Assembly (NCBI GenBank): GCA_044870295.1
Contig: JBIOYQ010000047.1
Span: forward strand, 1 to 9,098
From: AC-52 sp044870295
GTDB taxonomy: Bacteria; Actinomycetota; UBA4738
Reading direction: 5' to 3'
DNA length: 9,098 bases
Both the position numbers and the translations under genes were made by a program. This document shows, in pieces, positions 1-6,237 of the stretch (positions within the stretch are counted from its first letter, which is position 1; every line of letters starts with the position of its first letter). The notes beneath the pieces were generated by a model that was not told the origin of the DNA, did not search any database, and saw only the letters and a list, made by a program, of their open reading frames with translations.

Positions 1-94
1 TGACGCGGCGGCGCACCTTGCGCCGCATCTCCGGGTCGAGCCGGGGCAGGGCGAGCACGGGGGCAGCCCGTTGCACGTCGGCCGGAACGGCCAT
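1..94 (-). CDS. Probable sugar ABC transporter permease, N-terminal fragment
   Basis: Only the first 31 codons lie in the window; the gene runs off the left edge. Reading the minus strand from the ATG at 94, the protein begins MAVPADVQRAAPVLALPRL and then becomes strongly basic (DPEMRRKVRRRV). A basic cytoplasmic N-terminus just before a first membrane helix is usual for MalF-type permeases of CUT1 sugar transporters, but no membrane segment is visible yet. The start is supported by a GAGG-containing stretch about 7 bases upstream. It lies 38 bases downstream of the sugar-binding lipoprotein gene on the same strand, where binding-protein operons normally place the first permease. The identification rests mainly on that position; another operon member is possible. 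Confidence 0.55.
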   Translation of the reverse strand, partial: MAVPADVQRAAPVLALPRLDPEMRRKVRRRV

Positions 95-132
95 GGCCTA
101 CCCTCGTCCGCTCCGAGCTTCCCCGAACGTGG

Positions 133-1476
133 CTAGCCCCCCAGGCTCAACTGGTCGTTGACCTGGGTATCGAGGTCCTGGAGTCCCTTCGTCAGATCCG
201 TGATCTTCCCGGCCTGCCACTTGCCGGCGAACTCGTTCCCCAGGTCGTTCTGGATGGTCCCCGCGGAGGTCTGGGGCGGGAACCCCGAGTACTGGTTCTG
301 CAGGGCCTGCAGGAAGGGATCGAAGCTCGGGCCGAGCTGCAGGTTGGGAGAGGACAGCGATTCGGCGGTGGTCGGGACGTTCCCGATGAGGTTGGCGAAC
401 TCCACCAGGGCCTCGGTGTTCGTCGCCAGATAGCTCACGAGCAGCCATGCCTCGGCGGGGTGCTCGGATCCGCGGGGGATCCCGATGATCGTCCCCCCGA
501 TCACCTGGGCGCCGTACAACTCTGGGTGATCGTCCGCGGCTGGGAAGGGGGCCGTCCCATAGTTCAGGTCGGGCGCCTCGTCCTTGATGAACGTATTCCG
601 CCACTCGCCGTCCAGATGGAGCGCGACCTTCCCCTGCTCGAAGGCATTGGACGTGTCCCACTCGTCGCCGGCCCCCGCCACGAACTTGGTCAGGTTCTTG
701 TAGCCGTACCAGTCGACCAACGACCTCTGCCAGTTGAACAGCGCGGCCCACTCGGGATTGGAGGCGTAGGCCGACTTGCCGCTGTCATCGAAATACTTCG
801 CCCCGAACATGACGGCGAAGCGGCTGAGGTCGTTCTCGTAGAAGTTCCCGATGAGCGGAACGAACCCGGCCACCTTGATCGAGCCGTCGGGATTCCGCTC
901 GGTCAGTTGCTTGGCCATGTCGGCCAGCTCGGACATGGTCTTCGGCGGTTCGGTGATGCCGGCCTTCGCCAGCAGATCCTTGTTGTAGTAGAGGCCGAAC
1001 GTGTCGGTCAGCAACGGCAGGGCACAGATCTCTCCCTGGTAGGGGATGTAGTTCATGACCGACTGCGGAAAGATGTCGGTGCCGATCTTGCTCTGCTGCA
1101 TGTAGGGCCCGAGGTCCACGAACGCGTCGCTCGAGCAGTACTTCCCGATGTAGTCAGGGCGGAACGACGCCACGGCGTCAGGGGGGTTCCCCGCGTTGAT
1201 GGCTGCGAAGATCTTGGCGTCGTCGTCGATCCCGGGCACGGCCTTGACCGTGATCCACGGGTACGTCTGGTGAAAGCCCTCGAGGACCTTCTGGAGGCTC
1301 GGGAACTCGTGCGTGTCGGCTCCCCAGCCGGTCCAGAAGGTGATGGTGACGGGTTCATGGGAAGCGCTGGGGTTGATCGTCGGCGGCGCCGTGGCCTGTG
1401 TGGCGCCACCGGCCGTGCACGCCCCCAGGACCACCAGGCAGACCAGCGCCGACAGGGCGCTCGATCGATGTCTCAT
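133..1476 (-). CDS. Sugar-binding lipoprotein of a CUT1 ABC transporter (extracellular solute-binding protein family 1)
   Basis: A 447-residue lipoprotein that captures sugar outside the membrane and delivers it to an ABC permease. The N-terminus is a lipoprotein signal: basic MRHR, a hydrophobic stretch, then the lipobox LGAC with the lipidated Cys at residue 20, followed by a Gly/Thr/Ser/Pro linker to about residue 42. The mature part shows family 1 (MalE-like) hallmarks: TITFWTGWG near 44-52, LYYNKDLLAKAGITEPPKTM near 162-181, and GGTIIGIPRGSEHPAEAW near 327-344. Length is normal for the family. An AAGGAGG ribosome site lies 8 bases before the ATG. It follows the ROK gene by 59 bases and precedes a probable permease. 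The large aromatic content fits carbohydrate stacking. The ligand cannot be read from the sequence; an oligosaccharide is inferred from the intracellular glycosidase in the locus. Confidence 0.93.
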   Translation of the reverse strand: MRHRSSALSALVCLVVLGACTAGGATQATAPPTINPSASHEPVTITFWTGWGADTHEFPSLQKVLEGFHQTYPWITVKAVPGIDDDAKIFAAINAGNPPDAVASFRPDYIGKYCSSDAFVDLGPYMQQSKIGTDIFPQSVMNYIPYQGEICALPLLTDTFGLYYNKDLLAKAGITEPPKTMSELADMAKQLTERNPDGSIKVAGFVPLIGNFYENDLSRFAVMFGAKYFDDSGKSAYASNPEWAALFNWQRSLVDWYGYKNLTKFVAGAGDEWDTSNAFEQGKVALHLDGEWRNTFIKDEAPDLNYGTAPFPAADDHPELYGAQVIGGTIIGIPRGSEHPAEAWLLVSYLATNTEALVEFANLIGNVPTTAESLSSPNLQLGPSFDPFLQALQNQYSGFPPQTSAGTIQNDLGNEFAGKWQAGKITDLTKGLQDLDTQVNDQLSLGG

Positions 1477-1484
1477 GTTCTCCC

Positions 1485-1491
1485 CCTCCTT
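1485..1491 (-). promoter_or_regulatory. Strong ribosome binding site of the sugar-binding lipoprotein gene
   Basis: On the minus strand this reads AAGGAGG, fully complementary to the anti-Shine-Dalgarno core, 8 bases before the ATG at 1476. It stands out because the GTG starts of the ROK, GH4 and SIS genes have weak or no such site. This fits the usual need for much more binding protein than permease or regulator. Confidence 0.8.
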
Positions 1492-1535
1492 CCGATCAAC
1501 TGGGCCGATCCTCGTTCCACCTCATCACCGTCGCC

Positions 1536-2747
1536 CTAGACCACGATCCCGCCCAGGCCCCGGGCACGAGCGAACAACCGATCCTGTGCCGATCGGAGGG
1601 CCATCGCCACCGCACCGAGCACGGCCGCTTCCTCACCCAGCGCAGAGACCTCGATCCTCGGTCGGAATCTCGAGCGCTTCCTCAGCTCGTCCTCCACGGG
1701 CTCCAACAGCAGGTCGCCGTTGCGCCCGATCCCTCCGCCCAGGACCACCAACTCCGGGTCGACCACGGGCACCACCGCGGCGATGGTGAAAGCGATCCTT
1801 CGAGCTTCCCCCGCAACCACCCGGCGGGCCACCGGGTCCCCCCGCCGAGCGGCCGTGAAGACGCGCTTGGCCGTGACCGGTCCCTGCATGCCGAGGCGCC
1901 TGGCTTCCGCGACGACGCCCAGGGCGCCCACCGACGCATCCAGCGAGCCCCTCCGAACGCGACTGGGAGGGGCTTCGGCGGATCCCCCGAAAGGCAGATA
2001 CCCGACCTCCCCGGCTGCGCCGCCGGCGCCGCGGTACAACTCGCCGTTCAGCACCAGCCCCATCCCCACACCGGTCCCGATGTGGAGGAAGACGAAGTTC
2101 GGCACGCCCTTTCCCAGGCCGTGGAGCTGCTCGCCCACCGTCGCCACGTTGACGTCGTTCTCGATCGTGACATTGGTCCCCAGCGATCGCTGGAGGGCCT
2201 CCACCACGCCTTCTCGCCCCCAGCCCGGCAGACTCTCCGCGAGCGTCATCTTCCGCCGGGTCGGCTCGAACACCCCCGGGCTCCCGACGGTGGCATCGGT
2301 GATCGTCCGCCACTTGAGCCCGGCCTCTGCAGCCAGGCCGTGGGCCACCTGCGCGATCTGGGTGATCAGCGTATTGGCGCTGTGGGCCTGTGACCGTTCG
2401 TCGCGGCGTGCCACGATGTCGCCATTGAGGTCGGCGACCGCGGCGCGCACCCAGTCGCGACCCACGTCGATCCCGACCACCCAACCCGCGTGCGGATTGA
2501 GCTCGTACAGCTGCGCCGTTCGGCCCTTGCCCCCCGAGGACCGCCCGGCGTCGCGGACGAGCCGGGCTCTCAGCAGCGCAGCCAGCGCTTGCGAGACCGT
2601 CGGCTTGGAGAGGCCACACGTCCGGGCGATCTGGGCCCGGGAGACGGGCCCGAGCTCGCGGATGGCTTCCAGCACCGTGCGTTCGTTGATCGCCCGAAGC
2701 AGGCTGGGAGTCCCGGCGAATGGCGCCTCGTTCCTGGTTCGACCCAC
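1536..2747 (-). CDS. ROK-family transcriptional repressor with winged helix-turn-helix
   Basis: A 403-residue sugar-responsive regulator. Residues 15-70 form a winged helix-turn-helix (GPVSRAQIARTCGLSKPTVS at about 33-52, then a wing near 64-83). Residues 88-390 form a ROK sugar-kinase-like domain: VGIDVG at 91-96, IENDVN at 195-200, IGTGVGMG at 223-230 and VVLGGGIG at 334-341. The zinc-binding segment typical of ROK kinases and NagC/Mlc (a GHxxV followed by a Cys-rich CxCGxxGCxE) is absent. In its place is GEVGYLPFGG and a cysteine-free stretch, so it probably senses sugar without the usual zinc site. The start is GTG. A 16-bp putative operator lies 14 bases upstream and recurs at the divergent promoter of the locus, suggesting autoregulation and control of both arms. 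Its ligand is not readable; an imported amino sugar or its phosphate is likely. Confidence 0.93.
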   Translation of the reverse strand: MGRTRNEAPFAGTPSLLRAINERTVLEAIRELGPVSRAQIARTCGLSKPTVSQALAALLRARLVRDAGRSSGGKGRTAQLYELNPHAGWVVGIDVGRDWVRAAVADLNGDIVARRDERSQAHSANTLITQIAQVAHGLAAEAGLKWRTITDATVGSPGVFEPTRRKMTLAESLPGWGREGVVEALQRSLGTNVTIENDVNVATVGEQLHGLGKGVPNFVFLHIGTGVGMGLVLNGELYRGAGGAAGEVGYLPFGGSAEAPPSRVRRGSLDASVGALGVVAEARRLGMQGPVTAKRVFTAARRGDPVARRVVAGEARRIAFTIAAVVPVVDPELVVLGGGIGRNGDLLLEPVEDELRKRSRFRPRIEVSALGEEAAVLGAVAMALRSAQDRLFARARGLGGIVV

Positions 2748-2761
2748 GTCGCGGCCTCTGA

Positions 2762-2777
2762 AGGAAACTTTCTTAAC
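2762..2777 (-). promoter_or_regulatory. Putative ROK operator, copy 1 (in front of the ROK regulator gene)
   Basis: Minus-strand sequence GTTAAGAAAGTTTCCT in the 64-bp gap between the GH4 stop and the ROK start. It is identical over all 16 bases to the element at 4119-4134, and agreement extends a little to the left (AT, one mismatch, then the match). It is an A/T-rich island in very G+C-rich surroundings. The core GAAA-G-TTTC is palindromic; this copy is less symmetric at its ends than copy 2. The GTTARGAAA/TTTCYTAAC type of palindrome resembles operators of actinobacterial ROK repressors as I recall them. Position 14 bases before the GTG suggests autorepression. No convincing -35/-10 pair was recognised for this gene. 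Confidence 0.75.
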
Positions 2778-2811
2778 TATCGGCGGATCGTACGCACCAC
2801 CGCTTCCCTCG

Positions 2812-4086
2812 TCAAGCCTCGGTCGAGGCGAACCGCGGCAGATGCTCCCGGTTGGCGTCGAGCAACACGTCCAACAGGTCCGCGGCCACGGCCTCTCCCA
2901 CCAGGGGGTTGGCTCGCAGGGCTTCCAAGGCCACGCTCCGGTCGCCGGTGATGGCGGCCCGGATAGCCAAGTGCTCGTAGGCCTTCACCCGCTTGACCAG
3001 GTCGAGCAACTCGGGAGCCAGCGGCTTCACCGATCCGGGGTGGGCCCCGTCGCGATCGATCCGCGCCGACACCTCCACGACGTCGTCGTCGGCCAGGCCC
3101 GGGATGGAGCCGTCGTTGCGCACGTCTACCACCTGGACATCGCCGCGCCCGCCGTGGAGCGATGCCACCAGCTGCGCAGCCGCCTCGCTGTAGAACGCAC
3201 CGCCCCTGCGCTCGAGGAGTTCGGGCTTGTGGTCCAGCGCCGGATCACGGTACAGCTCCAGGAGCCCGGCTTCGATCTCCATGACCTCCTCGGCCCTCGT
3301 GGGATGGGTGTGCTGGTGCTCGAGCACCTCATCGGTACTGTCGTAGTAGCGCAGGTAGTAGGACGGAACGGCCCCGAGGCTGCGGATCCGCTCCACCGGA
3401 GCGTGCACGTCGTCGGCGATCTCCTCGCCGTGCGTGGCCAGGAGCCGAGGGAGGACGTCGACCCCGTCGAGGTACACAGCCCGCTCCCACGACAGGTGGT
3501 TCAGGCCCACGTGTTCGAGCGTGACGCGATCAGGTCCGACTCCCAGCCACGCCGCGAACTCCCGCTGAAACCCGATGGCGACGTTGCACAGTCCCAGGGC
3601 GCGGTGGCCCTCATCGAGCAAGGCCTGGGTCACGATGCCCGTAGGATTGGTGAAGTCCACGACCCACGCGCCCGGAGCTCCGCGTATGGCGACGGACTCA
3701 GCCAGCTCGAGGACGACCGGAACCGTCCGAAGGGCCTTGGCGAAGCCGCCGGCGCCCGTGGTCTCCTGCCCGATGCGGTCGAACCGGAGCGGGATGGTCT
3801 CGTCGAGGAATCGGGCCTGCTGGCCGCCCACCCGCAGCTGGACGATCACGAAGTCCGCCCCGTCGACGGCCGCGTCACGGCTCGTCGTCGTGGTCAACCG
3901 GCCGGTCCATCCCGACGTCGCCAGCATGCGGCCAGCCAGCGCACCAACCACATTGAGGCGTTCGGTGTCCGGGTCCATGAGCACGAGCTCGTCGACCGGG
4001 AGGCGATCCTGCCGGATGGCGAAGCCCTCGACCAGCTCGGGTGTGTAGGTGCTCCCCCCACCGATGACGGCGATCTTCACACCCAC
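2812..4086 (-). CDS. GH4-family NAD-dependent glycosidase, 6-phospho-beta-glucosidase type
   Basis: A 424-residue cytoplasmic enzyme of glycoside hydrolase family 4. The family cleaves glycosides by an oxidation-elimination route using NAD and a divalent metal. The N-terminus is a Rossmann fold (KIAVIGGGSTYTPELVEGF, 4-22) with DPD at 38-40 closing the NAD site. Family motifs follow: FVIVQLRVGG (79-88), GQETTGAGGF (106-115), DFTNPTGIVTQAL (144-156), GLCN with the metal-ligand Cys at 167, GLNHLSW with the metal-ligand His at 197, and SYYLRYY (242-248) holding the likely catalytic Tyr. GQETTGAGGF and the beta-type motifs favour a 6-phospho-beta-glycosidase over the alpha-galactosidase or alpha-glucuronidase branches. 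The start is GTG; codon 3 is also GTG and could serve. It heads the leftward arm, 24 bp from the divergent SIS gene. No PTS gene is visible, so its phosphorylated substrate presumably comes from the kinase across the promoter. Confidence 0.93.
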   Translation of the reverse strand: MGVKIAVIGGGSTYTPELVEGFAIRQDRLPVDELVLMDPDTERLNVVGALAGRMLATSGWTGRLTTTTSRDAAVDGADFVIVQLRVGGQQARFLDETIPLRFDRIGQETTGAGGFAKALRTVPVVLELAESVAIRGAPGAWVVDFTNPTGIVTQALLDEGHRALGLCNVAIGFQREFAAWLGVGPDRVTLEHVGLNHLSWERAVYLDGVDVLPRLLATHGEEIADDVHAPVERIRSLGAVPSYYLRYYDSTDEVLEHQHTHPTRAEEVMEIEAGLLELYRDPALDHKPELLERRGGAFYSEAAAQLVASLHGGRGDVQVVDVRNDGSIPGLADDDVVEVSARIDRDGAHPGSVKPLAPELLDLVKRVKAYEHLAIRAAITGDRSVALEALRANPLVGEAVAADLLDVLLDANREHLPRFASTEA

Positions 4087-4104
4087 GGCCGCTCATCTTA
4101 TACT
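4076..4104 (+). promoter_or_regulatory. Sigma70-type promoter of the SIS-kinase-ATPase operon, predicted leaderless
   Basis: A -35 box TTCACA (4076-4081, 5 of 6 to consensus) and a -10 box TATACT (4099-4104, 5 of 6) are separated by exactly 17 bp. Counting from the -10 box puts the transcription start at about 4111, the first base of the GTG start codon of the SIS gene. The -35 lies within the first codons of the oppositely oriented GH4 gene. The putative ROK operator at 4119-4134 then lies from about +9 to +24, a position where a bound repressor would block promoter clearance or elongation. Confidence 0.65.
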
Positions 4105-4126
4105 CCGGCCGTGCAATCGTTAAGAA
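4097..4126 (-). promoter_or_regulatory. Possible promoter of the GH4-ROK-transporter arm
   Basis: On the minus strand a -10-like TATAAG (4102 to 4097, 5 of 6 to consensus) overlaps the -10 of the opposing promoter. It would start transcription near 4090, only about 4 bases before the GTG of the GH4 gene, so this message too would be nearly leaderless. The -35 is poor (TTCTTA at 4126 to 4121, spacing 18) and lies inside the putative operator, so a repressor there would directly block polymerase. The -10 match is visible; the promoter as a whole is tentative. Confidence 0.4.
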
Positions 4127-5178
4127 AGTTTCCTGACCCATTCCTCGAGGAGATCCATCGCCAGCCGGACGCCGTCCGCGACATCGCGGACGGGCTGGCT
4201 CGGCAGCTCGACAGGGTGAGCGGCCTGCCAGGCCGGGGGGTACTGCTGTTCACCGGGATGGGTGCCTCGTACCACGCCTGCTACCCGGCGGTGAACGAGC
4301 TGGCGGCCCGGGGCATCCCAGCCCTGCCCGTGGACACCGCAGAGCTGCTTCACTTCCGACGGCCGCTGCTGTCGGCCGGCGCGCTGGTGGTCGCGGTGAG
4401 CCAGTCGGGCGAGAGCGCCGAGGTAGTGCGGCTGGCCGAGGAGATCCGGGCCATACGCCCTGCGCACCGGCCCTTCCTGATCGCGGTCACCAACGGCGCG
4501 GCGAACCGGCTGGCGGTCCTGGCCGACGCGGCCATCGACACCCTGGTGGGACCGGAGCAGGGCCCCTCGACCATGACCTTCGCCGCTTCGCTGGTGGCCC
4601 TGGCAGGCCTGGCTCGCGTGCTGGCCGGGGAGGATTCCCGCACGGCGGGTGAGCGAACGGTGCACACCGCGTACGAAGCCGCTCGCGCCGCCGAGCGCCT
4701 GCTCTCCGGCGCCGAGGAGCGAGCCGATCACCTGGTCGAATGGCACCGCGCACGAGAGGTGACGGTGCTGCTCGGGCGAGGCCCTGCCAGGGCGGCTTCG
4801 GAGATGGGCGCGCTCGTCCTGAAGGAGGCCGCGGGTGTGCCCGCCGAGGCCTTGGAGGCGGCGCAGTTCCGACACGGGCCACTCGAGCTCGCCGGGCCCA
4901 GCATGGCCGCGATGGTGGTCGCAACGGAACCCGAGACGCTCGCTCTGGACCTTTCGCTGGCGGGGGACCTGGTCGAGAGCGGCGCCGCGGTGCTCGTGGT
5001 CTCCCCCGAGCGAGCTCCGGCCGGTGCCCTGTGGGTCGAGGTGGACCGGGTCGATCGGACGGTGGCGCCCGCGGTGTCCGTGATCCCGGCGCAGCTGCTG
5101 GCCTGGAGGCTCGCGGTCGAACGGGGCCGGACGCCCGGCGTGCTGACCCGGGCGACGAAGGTGACCACCCGTGAGTGA
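4111..5178 (+). CDS. SIS-domain aminosugar-phosphate isomerase/deaminase (GlmS C-terminal/AgaS/NagB-II-like)
   Basis: A 355-residue protein of two SIS domains without the glutaminase domain of GlmS. It therefore probably interconverts or deaminates a hexosamine phosphate, for example glucosamine-6-phosphate to fructose-6-phosphate plus ammonia. The N-terminus has the family's FLEEIHRQP (11-19). SIS domain 1 carries GMGASYHA (49-56) and the sugar-phosphate loop SQSGESAE (97-104). SIS domain 2 carries LGRGPARAASEMGALVLKEA (221-240), AEALEAAQFRHGPLEL (245-260) with the His of the GlmS ring-opening position at 255, and the C-terminal TPGVLTRATKVTTRE with the terminal Lys region. GTG at 4111 is chosen because the conserved IHRQP requires a start this far upstream and no other ATG or GTG lies nearby in frame. 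It has no Shine-Dalgarno sequence and coincides with the predicted transcription start. The kinase gene follows after 6 bases. Exact substrate unknown; a glycosylamine isomerase is an alternative. Confidence 0.88.
   Translation: MQSLRKFPDPFLEEIHRQPDAVRDIADGLARQLDRVSGLPGRGVLLFTGMGASYHACYPAVNELAARGIPALPVDTAELLHFRRPLLSAGALVVAVSQSGESAEVVRLAEEIRAIRPAHRPFLIAVTNGAANRLAVLADAAIDTLVGPEQGPSTMTFAASLVALAGLARVLAGEDSRTAGERTVHTAYEAARAAERLLSGAEERADHLVEWHRAREVTVLLGRGPARAASEMGALVLKEAAGVPAEALEAAQFRHGPLELAGPSMAAMVVATEPETLALDLSLAGDLVESGAAVLVVSPERAPAGALWVEVDRVDRTVAPAVSVIPAQLLAWRLAVERGRTPGVLTRATKVTTRE
4119..4134 (+). promoter_or_regulatory. Putative ROK operator, copy 2 (divergent promoter region)
   Basis: GTTAAGAAAGTTTCCT, identical to copy 1 at 2762-2777 in opposite orientation. 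With three more bases it forms an imperfect 19-bp palindrome (4119-4137) centred on G4128: GTTAAGAAA-G-TTTCCTGAC, with 7 of 9 arm positions complementary. It lies inside the first codons of the SIS gene (codons 3-8), just downstream of the rightward promoter and over the -35 region of the leftward one, so one bound dimer could silence both. The A/T-rich codons it forces differ from the gene's otherwise G/C-ending codons. Confidence 0.8.
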
Positions 5179-5184
5179 CGCGCG

Positions 5185-6228
5185 ATGAAGGGGGCAGCGA
5201 TCCTGGCCGTCGACGCCGGGGGGTCAAAGGTGGACGCGGCCCTGCTGGCGGCGACCGGCGAGGTCCTGGGTGCGTCTCGCTCGACGCGAGACGGACGCCG
5301 TCACGATGCTCCCGCTCAGGACGGAGAGGATCTCGTCATGCCCGTTGTGGCCGCGGCCATCGAGGCGGCCTGCGCCGAAGCCGGGCTCGAGGGCGGCGAC
5401 CGCCCGATCGCGTCGGTCGGCATCTTCTGCATGGCCGGAGCGGACTTCCCGGCGGATGAGCGCCGCCTCCGAGGACAGCTGCGCCGAAGGGCGTGGGCCG
5501 GCGAGGAGGTCGTGCTGAACGACACGTTCGCCGTACTGCGCGCCGGCAGCGAGCGTGGGTGGGGGGTCGCCGTGGTGTGCGGGTACGGGATCAACTGTGC
5601 CGGCGTCGCTCCCGACGGCCGAACGTTCCGGTTCCCGGCGATCGGGACCGTGTCCGGTGACTGGGGAGGAGGCGGAGAGATCGGTCCCCTGGCCATGTGG
5701 TACGCGGTGCGGGCCGAGGACGGTCGCGGCGAGGCCACGGCCCTGGCCGAGCTCGTCCCCGCCCACTTCCGGATGCGGCGTCCGTATCAGGTCATGCAGG
5801 CCATCCACTTCGGGCGCCTGGAGGAACGGCGCCTGTACGAGCTTCCCCCCGTGGTCTTCCGGGCCGCTCGCGGGGGCGACCGCATCGCCAGGGACATCGT
5901 GGACCGGCAGGCCGACGAGATCGTCACCATGGCCTCGACCGCCATCCGGCGGCTGCGGCTGCATCGCACCGACGTCGAGGTGGTGCTGGGGGGCGGCATC
6001 ATCCGATCGGGCGACCGCGCGTTCCTCGACCGCATCGCCCACGGCATCCGGGCGACGGCGCCGTCGGCCACGATCGTCCCCATCGACGCGCCGCCCGTGC
6101 TGGGCGCGGCGCTCCTCGGCCTGGAGCGGCTGGAGGCTCGCCCTCGAGCCCTGAGCCGGGCGCGGCGGGCCTTGACGGATGGGCGATTCCGGTCCGAGGC
6201 TGTGCGGCGCCGGCGCGAACGGAGGTAA
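5185..6228 (+). CDS. BadF/BcrA-type sugar kinase, N-acetylglucosamine or glucosamine kinase-like
   Basis: A 347-residue kinase of the ASKHA fold, BadF/BadG/BcrA/NAGK branch, predicted to phosphorylate an amino sugar or its oligosaccharide with ATP in the cytoplasm. Motifs in order: phosphate-1 loop AVDAGGSKVDA (8-18), LNDTFAVLRAG (111-121) with the probable catalytic Asp at 113, phosphate-2 segment VCGYGINCAGVAPDG (131-145), SGDWGGGGEIG (157-167) and adenosine motif VVLGGGIIRSG (267-277). The VCGxGINCxGVAPDGR/SGDWGGG pattern is shared by actinobacterial proteins annotated as N-acetylglucosamine kinases. The C-terminus is an Arg-rich tail (from about 316) that may be disordered. The ATG is 6 bases after the SIS stop with no strong ribosome site, suggesting translational coupling. 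The ATPase gene starts 9 bases beyond its stop. Whether the substrate is GlcNAc, GlcN or a disaccharide cannot be decided here. Confidence 0.88.
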   Translation: MKGAAILAVDAGGSKVDAALLAATGEVLGASRSTRDGRRHDAPAQDGEDLVMPVVAAAIEAACAEAGLEGGDRPIASVGIFCMAGADFPADERRLRGQLRRRAWAGEEVVLNDTFAVLRAGSERGWGVAVVCGYGINCAGVAPDGRTFRFPAIGTVSGDWGGGGEIGPLAMWYAVRAEDGRGEATALAELVPAHFRMRRPYQVMQAIHFGRLEERRLYELPPVVFRAARGGDRIARDIVDRQADEIVTMASTAIRRLRLHRTDVEVVLGGGIIRSGDRAFLDRIAHGIRATAPSATIVPIDAPPVLGAALLGLERLEARPRALSRARRALTDGRFRSEAVRRRRERR

Positions 6229-6232
6229 GGAG
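6221..6232 (+). promoter_or_regulatory. Ribosome binding site of the transport ATPase gene, overlapping the kinase stop
   Basis: GGAGGTAAGGAG offers two overlapping Shine-Dalgarno cores (GGAGG and AAGGAG), the second 5 bases before the ATG at 6238. The TAA stop of the kinase (6226-6228) lies within it. Ribosomes ending on the kinase would arrive directly at the ATPase start, supporting a single operon and an ATPase start at 6238. Confidence 0.75.
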
Positions 6233-6237
6233 CGGAT

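Noticed and set aside
98..751. A 217-codon minus-strand open frame overlapping the binding protein
   Set aside because: It is the same strand in another frame of a well-supported gene, with an Arg/Gly/Pro-rich product typical of frame-shifted G+C-rich DNA.
460..1539. A 359-codon plus-strand open frame
   Set aside because: It is antisense to the sugar-binding lipoprotein, whose lipobox, ribosome site and family motifs are clear.
4092..4097. ATG on the minus strand as an upstream start for the GH4 gene
   Set aside because: The ATG is in a different frame from the GH4 protein (it reads MSGRGCED), so it cannot start it; GTG 4086 or the GTG at codon 3 remain.
1720..4110. A very long open frame upstream of and in frame with the SIS gene
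   Set aside because: It lies antisense to the ROK and GH4 genes, both with full family motifs. Openness is expected opposite G+C-rich genes, and SIS homology begins only at about 4111.
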